A DNA stretch of 64,000 bases from assembly GCF_003383095.1 (NCBI RefSeq), contig NZ_PSYW01000002.1, positions 744,001-808,000 of the forward strand. The letters are read 5' to 3'. The notes beneath the pieces were generated by a model. It was given only the letters and a program-made list of their open reading frames with translations, did no database searches and had not been told where the DNA came from. Below, piece by piece: positions 33,366 to 42,461 of the stretch. Position numbers and translations under genes: made by a program. Position 1 is the stretch's first letter; each line of letters opens with the position of its first letter. Source of the DNA: Haloferax sp. Atlit-12N (GTDB taxonomy: Archaea; Halobacteriota; Halobacteria; Halobacteriales; Haloferacaceae).

Positions 33366-34529
33366 GTGACTACCGAACGAGAGACCACACACGGAGCCTC
33401 AGACTCCGGTGATCTCACAGTCTTAGCACTAAATAAGCGTAGCTGGTGCCATTCTAAGGCAGGTGGTTCTGAACTCAATCTTGAGGAGAGTCTAAAGCGC
33501 CTCGCAGAGAGAGGACATGACGTCCATCTACTAACTGGATCTGACGAGGGACGGAATCCGGTTGAAGAAGACGACTCAGTATCGATTCGTCGAGTAGGTT
33601 TTGACGATCGTCTTCCAGCCCCTTGGGACGTCGTCTTATCCTACCTTACAGTCAGTCTCTACTTCTATGTGTACTCGTTTCGTGTGTCACCAGACATCGT
33701 CTATACCGTGAATACGCCACTACCGTGGCTCATTGTAACCCGACGGCCTCGTGTTGGAATCTTCCATCATATTGCGATTGACTCCTTTTTCGAGACGCAC
33801 CCCTTCCCACAGAACCTACTTGGCTACGTCTCTCAGTGGGTCGGTGTGCTTCGAGAACGAGGTAATCCAACGGTAAGCGTAAGCCCAAGTACAACCCGTG
33901 AATTAGTTTCGAGAGGACATGAGTCCCAGAACGTTCATGAGATCCGAAATGGATTAGACCTCGGGACGTACTCGCCCGGAGAGACATCACCAGTACCTCG
34001 TGTTCTGTATGTTGGTGGCCTCGAGCGCTACAAAGGAGTCGATAGAATCCCTGAGATCCACCAGTCTCTGACTGAGATTTTTGACTCGACTGTTCACATA
34101 GATGTTGCTGGACGTGATGGCCCAGTCAAAGAAGAGATTGAGACATACTGTGCTCAAGTCGAGTTCGCTCACTTCCACGGGTTTGTTTCGATGGAGAAAA
34201 AAATCGATCTCCTCCAGTCCGCATGGGTTTTCATTGCCCCAAGCAGAGTAGAGGGCTGGGGTATCGCGGTACTAGAAGCAAACGCCTGTGGGACCCCTGC
34301 CGTGGGAAGCGATGTTAACGGGCTTCGTGACTCAATTAGAGACGGTGAAACCGGGCTTCTTGCAGACGGAGCGAATTCAACTAAGTTTGCAGAATGCGTC
34401 GACGAGTTACTGTCGAACGAGCAGAAACGGGAGTCTTTCGAGGTAGAAGCCCGATCGTGGGCAGAACAGCACTCTTGGGAACAGACGGTAGACCAACTCG
34501 AAGAGTTGTTTGAGTCAGTCTCATCTTGA
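33366..34529 (+). CDS. GT4-type glycosyltransferase
   Basis: 387 residues from a GTG start. The GT-B fold is shown by the acceptor-side motif KAGGSELNLEESLKRLAERGHDVHLLTG near the N-terminus, the donor-side VLYVGGLERYKGVDRIPEI, and the E-x7-E region PSRVEGWGIAVLEANACGTPAVG. Activity: transfer of an activated sugar to a lipid-linked or soluble acceptor, cytoplasmic face. Its 3' end overlaps the convergent next gene by 9 bases. AT-rich codons. Confidence 0.88.
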   Translation: MTTERETTHGASDSGDLTVLALNKRSWCHSKAGGSELNLEESLKRLAERGHDVHLLTGSDEGRNPVEEDDSVSIRRVGFDDRLPAPWDVVLSYLTVSLYFYVYSFRVSPDIVYTVNTPLPWLIVTRRPRVGIFHHIAIDSFFETHPFPQNLLGYVSQWVGVLRERGNPTVSVSPSTTRELVSRGHESQNVHEIRNGLDLGTYSPGETSPVPRVLYVGGLERYKGVDRIPEIHQSLTEIFDSTVHIDVAGRDGPVKEEIETYCAQVEFAHFHGFVSMEKKIDLLQSAWVFIAPSRVEGWGIAVLEANACGTPAVGSDVNGLRDSIRDGETGLLADGANSTKFAECVDELLSNEQKRESFEVEARSWAEQHSWEQTVDQLEELFESVSS

Positions 34530-35666
34530 GCTGAGTGACCTGTAGCAATCCTCGAGACGGTCTATCCGTGAACGTAAGGAGAAATACTCTTCTGCCGTTT
34601 CTCTTGCACAGTCACCCATCGAAGCGAGACGACTTGGATTGCTCGCCATCTTCTGAATCGATTTCGTAAGCTCCTCTGGATTTCCGGGAGGTATGAATAT
34701 ACTATCTTTCCCATCTTGTATTCCGAGCGGGTTCTCGGACAGCTCTGAGGCAACTACTGGCGTCCCAGATGCGTATGATTCAATCATGGTTAGTGTTGGG
34801 AACGCTTCTCCGCTTTTAGAGGTGAAGAGAAATGCGTCAGCACTTGCGTAGTAGCTGGAAAGAGCATCGTCAGAAACGCGGCCGAGGACTTCCAGATTAT
34901 GTACTTCACTAGCTACTGTCTCAACTTCTTCTCGTAGCGGGCCATCTCCAGCAATTGCAATGTGTGCGTCTGCGTTTTTCGAATCCAACTCTTTGACTGC
35001 TTGCAAGAGTGTGTCTACTCCCTTCTTTTGCGACATTCGAGAAAGTGTGAAGAAGACCGGAGTGTCCTCATTACAGCCAAACTGGTTCGTCTCTGCCTCT
35101 CTGGGGTGGAATCGCTCCGTATCAATTCCATTCACCATAACCTCTGTGTTGGCGCGGGGGTCGATCTGCGTGACGTATCGTTCGATATCTTGACTCACGC
35201 AAAAGACGTGGTCTGCGCGAGACAGATTCCATTTCCCCACGGTTTCGTCATTGATTTTCTCTACCCAGCGAGCAGGAATGGGGTAATCTACGAACGGCGT
35301 ATGTTGATGCAGAACGACCGGAACCTCTGCTGGCGCGGCGTGGAGTACTTTTGTAGTCGTGAGGTAGTTCATTCCATGGACGTGGAGAATATCTGTGTTT
35401 GCGAGAGTACGTTGGATATCTCCAGGGAATTGGAATGGGGTTGGAATTGGATACGGAATTCCTAGGCGCTCTGCTGGATTCCAGGCATTGTACCTCTGGA
35501 TGGTGTATCCATCTCTTCGCTCGGTGCTTGTTCCACCACCAATGTCTGTACTAATGACCGTCACATCGTGTCCACGCTGAGCCAAGCGTTCAGCTTGTGA
35601 TTCAACGACAGATTCGATTCCGCCAATGTGTGGATAGAAGTAATGAGATGCGAGTGCTATTTTCAT
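34521..35666 (-). CDS. GT4-type glycosyltransferase
   Basis: 381 residues. N-terminal MKIALASHYFYPHIGGIESVV with the GG loop, middle MSQKKGVDTLLQAVKEL, and the donor-binding motif TSKSGEAFPTLTMIESYASGTPVVAS. These identify a GT-B glycosyltransferase of family 4, retaining type. It probably adds a sugar during assembly of the surface glycan. Oriented opposite to the neighbouring GT genes on both sides. Confidence 0.9.
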   Translation of the reverse strand: MKIALASHYFYPHIGGIESVVESQAERLAQRGHDVTVISTDIGGGTSTERRDGYTIQRYNAWNPAERLGIPYPIPTPFQFPGDIQRTLANTDILHVHGMNYLTTTKVLHAAPAEVPVVLHQHTPFVDYPIPARWVEKINDETVGKWNLSRADHVFCVSQDIERYVTQIDPRANTEVMVNGIDTERFHPREAETNQFGCNEDTPVFFTLSRMSQKKGVDTLLQAVKELDSKNADAHIAIAGDGPLREEVETVASEVHNLEVLGRVSDDALSSYYASADAFLFTSKSGEAFPTLTMIESYASGTPVVASELSENPLGIQDGKDSIFIPPGNPEELTKSIQKMASNPSRLASMGDCARETAEEYFSLRSRIDRLEDCYRSLSSR

Positions 35667-35775
35667 TGGAGTGGCCGTCTTGCGCTGTATTTAGTGATTT
35701 CACATACACCCTTTGTGAATGTTATAGATTCTCATTTCGGAATGTTTAGGCTCTGTTAGCCACACCAGAGGTGCA

Positions 35776-36975
35776 ATGGCAGATATCTGTCTGGTGAATG
35801 GTGTATTTCCACCAGACGAGTTTGGTGGTGCAGAAAACTACGTACATCGTGTAGCTGTGGCTCTCCAAGAGAGAGGACATGATGTCTTGATTTTAACAAC
35901 GACTAGTGAGCGTAGTCGTGAGTCTCTCACACCAATCAAAGACTCATACAAAGGTGTTCCAGTCTACCGATTTTATCCGCTTAATCATTCCCATCGTAGT
36001 GATAGTACTGGTGAAAATGTCCTTGCTAAAGCACTCTGGCACCAATTAGACACGGTGAACCCACATGCAAAAAGGGTAGTGTCGAAGTTTTTAGAGAAAC
36101 ATCAGCCGGACGTTGTCCACACGAACAACTTCATGGGGATTACTGCATCAGCTGGCAAAGCTATCTCGGAGTCTGACGCTCGATATGTTCACACACTCCA
36201 TGACTACAGCCTCATCTGTCCGAAGAGCAATCTACTGAGAGATCGAACTGCCCCAGAAGGGGAATTGCGAGTTTGTGAAGATCCACCCACTCCATGTCTG
36301 CTATATGCTGGTGTAAAACGGAAGATGATTGGTGAGCCTGACATAGTCATCGGGCCAAGTCAACATGTTGTTGATGTCCATCGTGAACATGGATTCTTTA
36401 CAGGAATTGAGTCCGCTTGTATCCCGCACGGTATTGAAGAAGTTGCAGATGAGCCAGGAGACGAATCATTAGGTCCATCCGTTCTCTATGCAGGGAAGCA
36501 TCTCCGAGCAAAAGGACTTGAAACGTTATTCGACGCCGCTAGGAACCTACCCGAAGTTACCTTCCATCTCTGTGGAACCGGACCATTCGATGACCGGTCT
36601 GAGGAAGTAGCGTCTACCCTTTCAAACGTGGAATACCACGGCTTTGTGTCAGATGAGCGGTTGCGTGAACTACGACGTTCGGTATCGGCTGCTGTCGTCC
36701 CATCGATTTGGATGGAAAATTCCCCATTAGTAATCTATGAGAGCTTTGCAGAGGGACTTCCAGTCATTGGAGCAGATGTTGGTGGAATTCCCGAACTCGT
36801 AGATGAAACTCGTGGCCGACTGTTTTCGTCTGGGGACGCCGATGAATTGGTAAGTCAGATTAGAGAAATAACGGGAGAAGAGACAATTCTACTTCGGCAG
36901 AATACATTATCTTGGGCAGGCAAGCATTCCCTGCAAAAGCATATCAATTCAATTGAAAACCACTACGAAGTCTGA
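35776..36975 (+). CDS. GT4-type glycosyltransferase
   Basis: 399 residues. N-terminal CLVNGVFPPDEFGGAENYVH, HTLHDYSLICPKSNLLRDR in the middle (a motif of GT4 enzymes with an HDY sequence), SVLYAGKHLRAKGLETLF, and the donor site PSIWMENSPLVIYESFAEGL. The protein is complete. It precedes sulfatase-like gene B by 45 bases in the same direction, suggesting an operon with the next two genes. Confidence 0.9.
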   Translation: MADICLVNGVFPPDEFGGAENYVHRVAVALQERGHDVLILTTTSERSRESLTPIKDSYKGVPVYRFYPLNHSHRSDSTGENVLAKALWHQLDTVNPHAKRVVSKFLEKHQPDVVHTNNFMGITASAGKAISESDARYVHTLHDYSLICPKSNLLRDRTAPEGELRVCEDPPTPCLLYAGVKRKMIGEPDIVIGPSQHVVDVHREHGFFTGIESACIPHGIEEVADEPGDESLGPSVLYAGKHLRAKGLETLFDAARNLPEVTFHLCGTGPFDDRSEEVASTLSNVEYHGFVSDERLRELRRSVSAAVVPSIWMENSPLVIYESFAEGLPVIGADVGGIPELVDETRGRLFSSGDADELVSQIREITGEETILLRQNTLSWAGKHSLQKHINSIENHYEV

Positions 36976-37020
36976 CAACAGATGGAAATTATATTACCTG
37001 AGTTCATCCATTAACGACGC

Positions 37021-38370
37021 ATGAGTATGCTGAGGGAGCGACTTGATCCACAATCATTGCTAAATATCATTCCATCACCGATTGAGAAAGCTGCGTTAAA
37101 CGGGTATTATCGATATATTTCATTGAAAGCCGACCAAGAACACACATCTATTGGTGAACGATTTAGCACTCATGAAGGGGCAACAGACCACGTCCTTGTT
37201 ATCGTTCTTGACGCGCTTCGTCCAGATTTCGTACCGGACCTAGATTTTGAGTTTACACGCGCGGTAGCTGCTGGGACTTGGACATTCCCATCTGTCACGA
37301 GCCTACAAACGGGTCTGTATCCTCATGAACATGAATCAGTCGCACATACACATCCAGATGATGACCAGTATGTAATGCCGGAACAAGCAATTCCAGATTA
37401 TACAATCTCATCTGTCTTAGAGTCTGCAGGTTACGAAACATACGGTGGCTTTGCGTTTATGACTCCGTTCTTAGCGTCGCGTGGATGGTATCAAAAACAC
37501 CGTGTATATCAGGACACACGTGCCGAGCAGGTTATTTCTGACTTTCAAGCCTGGAGAAACGGTCGTGATCAGACATTTGGGTATCTTCACTTAGGTGATC
37601 TACATGCGCCAATTGAGCCACCTGCGGAATATGTGGAACGATATAACGTTGACACATCGATAAGAGACTTAGAGCGATTAGTTCGATACACAGATGATTT
37701 TGATGGTTCAGAAGAATGTGAAAAGTTCCGTGAAGAACGACTGAAACTGTATGCCGCTGCACTTGCGTACGTTGAGGACGTGCTTGAGCCGTTTTTAGAA
37801 GAAGTGTCTCAAGATACGACGATTGTGATAACTGGAGACCACGGTGAAGCCCACTGGGAACACTTCGAGGTCGACCAGCAATTTACTGATTCTCGGCCGA
37901 ACTATGGCGTTGGGCATGGTGGAACGCCATTTGATATGACTGCAAGAGTTCCACTTTCCTTCTTCAAGCCAACTGGCTCGCTAACCCCAGAAGGTGGACA
38001 TCCAAGTTTATGTGACGTACCAGCGGCGATTTGCAAGCACGTGCTGAATGAGAGTCCTTTCGGAAAAGAAGACTGGAGCGTTCCAATCCCAGACTCTCGA
38101 ACGGTATTCTGTGAAGCCACTCGGTATGGTGCCGAGCGGAAAGCAGCGTACAGAGGTACTGACAAGGTAATCCATGGTGAGACAGATGAGGTCACATTGG
38201 CGGCCACCGTCAAATCGGAGGGTGGTGAGATCTTTAATCAAATCTCTGTTTCTAGTCAACACACTTCCGAACTAGTTCAGTCACTCCCCGACTACTGGGA
38301 AGATGGGAATATTTCGCATGATACGGACAGAATGGTTGAAGATCAACTCTCTGCGTTGGGATACAAGTAG
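37021..38370 (+). CDS. Sulfatase-like enzyme B (Thr nucleophile)
   Basis: 449 residues. Asp64 in VIVLDALRPD, nucleophile region TWTFPSVTSLQTGLYPHEH with Thr88 at the formylglycine site, TGDHGEAHWEH with Asp273-His274. The C-terminus ends DQLSALGYK. No signal peptide. An N-terminal 50-residue helical leader (IIPSPIEKAALNGYYRYISL) may contact membrane or partners. The same reaction class as enzyme A is expected: phospho- or sulfo-ester hydrolysis or transfer. Confidence 0.78.
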   Translation: MSMLRERLDPQSLLNIIPSPIEKAALNGYYRYISLKADQEHTSIGERFSTHEGATDHVLVIVLDALRPDFVPDLDFEFTRAVAAGTWTFPSVTSLQTGLYPHEHESVAHTHPDDDQYVMPEQAIPDYTISSVLESAGYETYGGFAFMTPFLASRGWYQKHRVYQDTRAEQVISDFQAWRNGRDQTFGYLHLGDLHAPIEPPAEYVERYNVDTSIRDLERLVRYTDDFDGSEECEKFREERLKLYAAALAYVEDVLEPFLEEVSQDTTIVITGDHGEAHWEHFEVDQQFTDSRPNYGVGHGGTPFDMTARVPLSFFKPTGSLTPEGGHPSLCDVPAAICKHVLNESPFGKEDWSVPIPDSRTVFCEATRYGAERKAAYRGTDKVIHGETDEVTLAATVKSEGGEIFNQISVSSQHTSELVQSLPDYWEDGNISHDTDRMVEDQLSALGYK

Positions 38371-38455
38371 GACCTTAATTCGAATTTTCGATTAAGTTTT
38401 GACGGAATAGTATATCACCGGAAATATCAAGAGAATACAATCGTATCATCTGTCT

Positions 38456-39376
38456 ATGGATATCGGACCCTGGATTGATGAATCAATTGAGCAAATTCGT
38501 ACTGACGGTTACGAAGGTTTTAAACAGTCATGCCGTCCAGTCAGGAATAAGTTACTCTCTGGGGGAAATTTGTTCCGATCTTCTGGTCGGTCAATCTATG
38601 AGGATGACTGGGATTTACTTGTTGTGTTGGATGCCTGCCGTTACGATTTATTGACTGAAGTTGAGGCCGAATTTGAGTGGCTTAACTCGATCCAGAATGT
38701 ATGGTCGGTTAATAGTACTACTGCATTTTGGATGCGTCAGACATTTACTGAAAATAGATCCACGGAGATCAAAAATACTGCGTATGTCTGCGGAAATCCA
38801 TTTAGTGAGAGCGAACTTAACCCGAGTGACTTCGCAGAACTAATTGAATTGTGGCGTACGGCATGGACTAATCCAGGTACTGTTCCACCAGAAGCGGTGA
38901 CCGATGAAACGATTAGACTTATGCGAAATGAAGAACACGACCGGGTCATCGCACACTATATGCAACCACATTGTCCATTTATCCCTTCTCCGGAATTGAG
39001 TAAAGGGAAGGATGTTACCAAATTCGGGAATCAAGATTGGCGTGATGTCTGGGAAATGCTACGTGATGGTGATGTTGAGTTAGAGGATGTTTGGAGAGGA
39101 TATCGCGACAATTTACGATTAGGGTTGAATGAAGTGACCGATCTACTACAAAATGTTGATGCGGAGAAAGTCATCGTAACTTCTGATCATGGTAATTCAA
39201 CTGGAGAATGGGGTGTCTACGGCCATCCCCCCAACCTCCCGCTTACAAACTTACGTAAGGTACCATGGATTGAAACCACTGCCCGTGACCTCGGTGAAAG
39301 GTCTCCAGGGAACTGGTTGAAAGCAGATTCTGATCTTGACCGTGATGAACAACTTGCTGCACTTGGATACAAATAA
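38456..39376 (+). CDS. Short sulfatase-like enzyme C (Ser at nucleophile position)
   Basis: 306 residues, much shorter than paralogues A, B and D. Asp59 in LLVVLDACRYD; the nucleophile stretch is VWSVNSTTAFW, where Ser84 aligns with Thr/Cys and the Pro-Ser of CxPSR is missing; TSDHGNSTGEWGVYGHPP supplies metal ligands. It ends DEQLAALGYK, almost the same tail as enzyme B. Likely the same operon as B. Activity could be altered or lost; it may be a specificity partner. Confidence 0.7.
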   Translation: MDIGPWIDESIEQIRTDGYEGFKQSCRPVRNKLLSGGNLFRSSGRSIYEDDWDLLVVLDACRYDLLTEVEAEFEWLNSIQNVWSVNSTTAFWMRQTFTENRSTEIKNTAYVCGNPFSESELNPSDFAELIELWRTAWTNPGTVPPEAVTDETIRLMRNEEHDRVIAHYMQPHCPFIPSPELSKGKDVTKFGNQDWRDVWEMLRDGDVELEDVWRGYRDNLRLGLNEVTDLLQNVDAEKVIVTSDHGNSTGEWGVYGHPPNLPLTNLRKVPWIETTARDLGERSPGNWLKADSDLDRDEQLAALGYK

Positions 39377-39383
39377 GCCGAGC

Positions 39384-40814
39384 TCACCACCAAGCCCAGT
39401 CCAATTTTGAGCATGTTAGGTAGCCATTGTCCCCACTATGATAAATTGTATCGGCAGAAGGGTTGTATTCGATATATCCTTGCTTTTCAAATATCAACTT
39501 TGAAGCAAGCACTTTGTCTACTTTGTTATGTATCTGGATGCAGTCTGTATTGTATTCCCCCATCCATTGGATTTTGTCGACTTGATTTTTTTCTGCATAG
39601 TGATCATAGGGTTGGCCAGTACCATCAAGTACAGTCCTCTTCACAGCGAACCCACTACTAATTACAAGAATTATTAATATACAGACGAGTGTCAGATTTT
39701 TCCATCCAATCGAACTCTGGATTGGTATCTGTTGAAGTAAATTTGGTTGTCGGTAGGCAATATAGAATAATCCAAAAACGCCTGGAATAACAATCAGGCG
39801 TTTGAATGTAGCAAGGTCACCAGCTGCAAGAAGAAGTAAACAGACTAGACTAACGTATCCAAAGATCACGATTGTAAATCGTTCAGTTGGTGAATGGTCG
39901 GTCATATACCACTCTCGAAGTGCAAATAATCCTGCAATTGCGGTTAGTGTCGCTACAAAGAGTGTACCAAAACTATAGATAAACCAGACTGAAAATTCAA
40001 TACCCAGTACGTCAATAGTTGGCCAACCAGAGATTAGTGAGGTAGCTTTTCCAGAAGGTGCCGCTGCCGTTTGCTGCTCGCTGATAAACAATTGTCGGGC
40101 TTTCTGTGTGATATATCGTTCATGGAAGCCAGTCCCTGGGAGGTATGCTGGAGACAAATACGCAGAAATACCGACTGCAATTGATGCAGTAACATCATAC
40201 TGACTAAATTGTCGGATATTTTGATGTGAAAGGAGACTAGTTATAAAGAACCCGGACCATATAGCTCCCCAAACATAGTTGGTGAGTGCAATACCTACGC
40301 ATGCGCAGGCACCTATTATTACAAATCGACGATCATCTGTCTGTAGATATTCGAAGATGGATATAAAGAGTAAGAATATCAAAATATAACTGTGTGCTTT
40401 GTGCGTTGTTTCCATCATTCGTTTTATGAATACTGGGAATACAAAAACGCCAACGCTAGGTAATAAAAACCCCCAGCTTGGCCCATCGGAAGTCCGTCGA
40501 TATATCGATAAAAACGCAATAGCGATGAATGATAATGTAAACACACCATATATTGGTGTCCAGAGTTCCCAAAACCCATAAGATGTCCCTAATATGCGCA
40601 TCGTTATTCCACTCTCCATTTGGAAGGCTAAGCCAGATTGGTAGATCGGGTCAAGAAGGTGAGGATACTGGGAGATATAATATATGTCGTATGCCACAAA
40701 CTGTTCATCAGTAATTGCTCTGAAATAATGGGTGTTCTGAGCCCATAAGAAGTAGGTGATTGAAACTGAAAAGAAGATAAGTACATACTTCACTTGCTTC
40801 CCTAACTGGCCCAT
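39384..40814 (-). CDS. Polytopic membrane protein: candidate GT-C enzyme or glycan polymerase
   Basis: 476 residues with about ten transmembrane helices. After the first helix a loop carries ITDEQFVAYDIYYISQYPHLLDP, where paired acidic residues in the first external loop recall GT-C transferases. A C-terminal soluble segment of about 90 residues follows the last helix. Such proteins in glycan loci are lipid-linked-sugar transferases or Wzy-type polymerases. I cannot decide between these. It converges with enzyme C, 7 bases apart. Confidence 0.55.
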   Translation of the reverse strand: MGQLGKQVKYVLIFFSVSITYFLWAQNTHYFRAITDEQFVAYDIYYISQYPHLLDPIYQSGLAFQMESGITMRILGTSYGFWELWTPIYGVFTLSFIAIAFLSIYRRTSDGPSWGFLLPSVGVFVFPVFIKRMMETTHKAHSYILIFLLFISIFEYLQTDDRRFVIIGACACVGIALTNYVWGAIWSGFFITSLLSHQNIRQFSQYDVTASIAVGISAYLSPAYLPGTGFHERYITQKARQLFISEQQTAAAPSGKATSLISGWPTIDVLGIEFSVWFIYSFGTLFVATLTAIAGLFALREWYMTDHSPTERFTIVIFGYVSLVCLLLLAAGDLATFKRLIVIPGVFGLFYIAYRQPNLLQQIPIQSSIGWKNLTLVCILIILVISSGFAVKRTVLDGTGQPYDHYAEKNQVDKIQWMGEYNTDCIQIHNKVDKVLASKLIFEKQGYIEYNPSADTIYHSGDNGYLTCSKLDWAWW

Positions 40815-40954
40815 GGTATGAGGTATATCTCATACGAGGTAAATCATACTGTTCTCAAGAGTAGGTGATCAGGAGTAATGCTCTCAACCACAGATAGTCA
40901 GTTAGATAATTATCAGGGGAAGAACTAATACATTGAAGTCAGATTGGAAGAACA

Positions 40955-42433
40955 ATGGGTTCACCACATGTCTTTTTACTGACCGTCGACTGTCTTCGTG
41001 CCGATCGTGTAGGTTGTTATGGATATGAAAAAGACACCACACCAAACATTGACAAATTGGCTAGTGATGGTGTTACGTATACTCGTTGTTACTCAACTGG
41101 TCCTCGAACAAACGAAAGTTTCCCTGGAATCGTTTCAAGTGGACTCTCTACAGACTGTGCATTTGCTGGAGATCGGTGGCACAGAGTCCCCCCAAAGCCT
41201 ACAATTGCTTCTTGGTTATCTGAAAATGGATACGATACGGGTGCTAGGCTCTCGAACCCGCAATTGGCAGCTAATAAACAATATGATCATGGTTTTGATT
41301 CGTTTGAAAACTTGGCTGTTGGGACTGTTGGTTGGGGTGTTTCAGAATCTGAAGAGAACGAAGAACAAGACGGAAATGGGAACATAAATACATTTTTCAA
41401 AAATATTGGCTCAAAAATCCACGATATTAGATCAAACCTTCGAGAATCATCTGCGTTCTCTAGATGGGGATTCTATATTCCATTATTCTGTTCGTACCGA
41501 GAATACCAAAGACGAACTGGGTGGCCGATCGTTGATGGTGCAACGATTCGGCGTGAGATAATCAACATTACACCAGACTCGACAACAGGCTTAAATCCAA
41601 TATTCCGGTGGGCTCATTTTAATGACATTCATGCACCAATTCACCCAGATAGAGTGAATCAATCTAAACTAGATTCAATTCCAGTCTATAGACAATACCT
41701 TTCAGACATTGAACGTATTCGGCAAGTTGAGTCAAAGGGATATGAACGAATGTATGACTCAATGGTTCGATATGTTGACCAGCAAATCGGACATGTTATG
41801 TCTGAAATTAAGAATAGTGGACTTTGGGAAGATTCAATCATCATTGTCACTTCTGACCATGGTGAAGCACTATTTGACCGGGGAGTACATGGTCATGCAT
41901 CTGGTCAAGACCGGTATCTACATGATAAATCTCGAGACTATATGTATGATGAGTTACTGAATGTACCGCTTATTGTTGGTGGGGGTGCTACAGAGCATAA
42001 TGCTACAATCACGGCCCCAGTCTCTACTGCATGGATTAATGAGATTATTGCACAATTAGCTGACCTTCCCAAGGGAGAGTTCGTTAGGAGCTCAGGAGAT
42101 TCAGACTTATTATCAGGACAAATTGAAGAGGTAGTACTGTCAGATGCGTTGACTGAAAACGGGCATACTTTTTCTGGTATTTTTGGAGATTTTAAGTTGG
42201 TGACAAAATCTCTCTCCCCGGAAGATGATATTCTAGAAAACTCATACCTATTTAAATTAGCTGACGATCCGAATGAGTTACGCCCGCTAGATCATGACTC
42301 AGTACCACCTCAAATTGAAAAAGCAATTAGAGGCAACATTCGAGACATCTCTGATCTATCTGAAATCGACCACGCCGAGCAGGTGAGTGACCAAGCAAAA
42401 GAGTTGTTGTCTCAATTGGGATATACCGAGTGA
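40955..42433 (+). CDS. Sulfatase-like enzyme D (Thr nucleophile, degenerate motif)
   Basis: 492 residues. TVDCLRADRVGCYGYEKDTTPNIDKLA is the classic sulfatase N-terminus with Asp12. The nucleophile region reads GPRTNESFPGIVSSG: Thr52 aligns with the catalytic position but the Pro of CxPS is absent. TSDHGEALFDRGVHGH supplies metal ligands. It ends LLSQLGYTE. No signal peptide. It was probably acquired with the cassette; strong AT codon bias. Confidence 0.75.
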   Translation: MGSPHVFLLTVDCLRADRVGCYGYEKDTTPNIDKLASDGVTYTRCYSTGPRTNESFPGIVSSGLSTDCAFAGDRWHRVPPKPTIASWLSENGYDTGARLSNPQLAANKQYDHGFDSFENLAVGTVGWGVSESEENEEQDGNGNINTFFKNIGSKIHDIRSNLRESSAFSRWGFYIPLFCSYREYQRRTGWPIVDGATIRREIINITPDSTTGLNPIFRWAHFNDIHAPIHPDRVNQSKLDSIPVYRQYLSDIERIRQVESKGYERMYDSMVRYVDQQIGHVMSEIKNSGLWEDSIIIVTSDHGEALFDRGVHGHASGQDRYLHDKSRDYMYDELLNVPLIVGGGATEHNATITAPVSTAWINEIIAQLADLPKGEFVRSSGDSDLLSGQIEEVVLSDALTENGHTFSGIFGDFKLVTKSLSPEDDILENSYLFKLADDPNELRPLDHDSVPPQIEKAIRGNIRDISDLSEIDHAEQVSDQAKELLSQLGYTE

Positions 42434-42461
42434 TGGCTAGCGGAAGTCTCTAATTTCAGTC

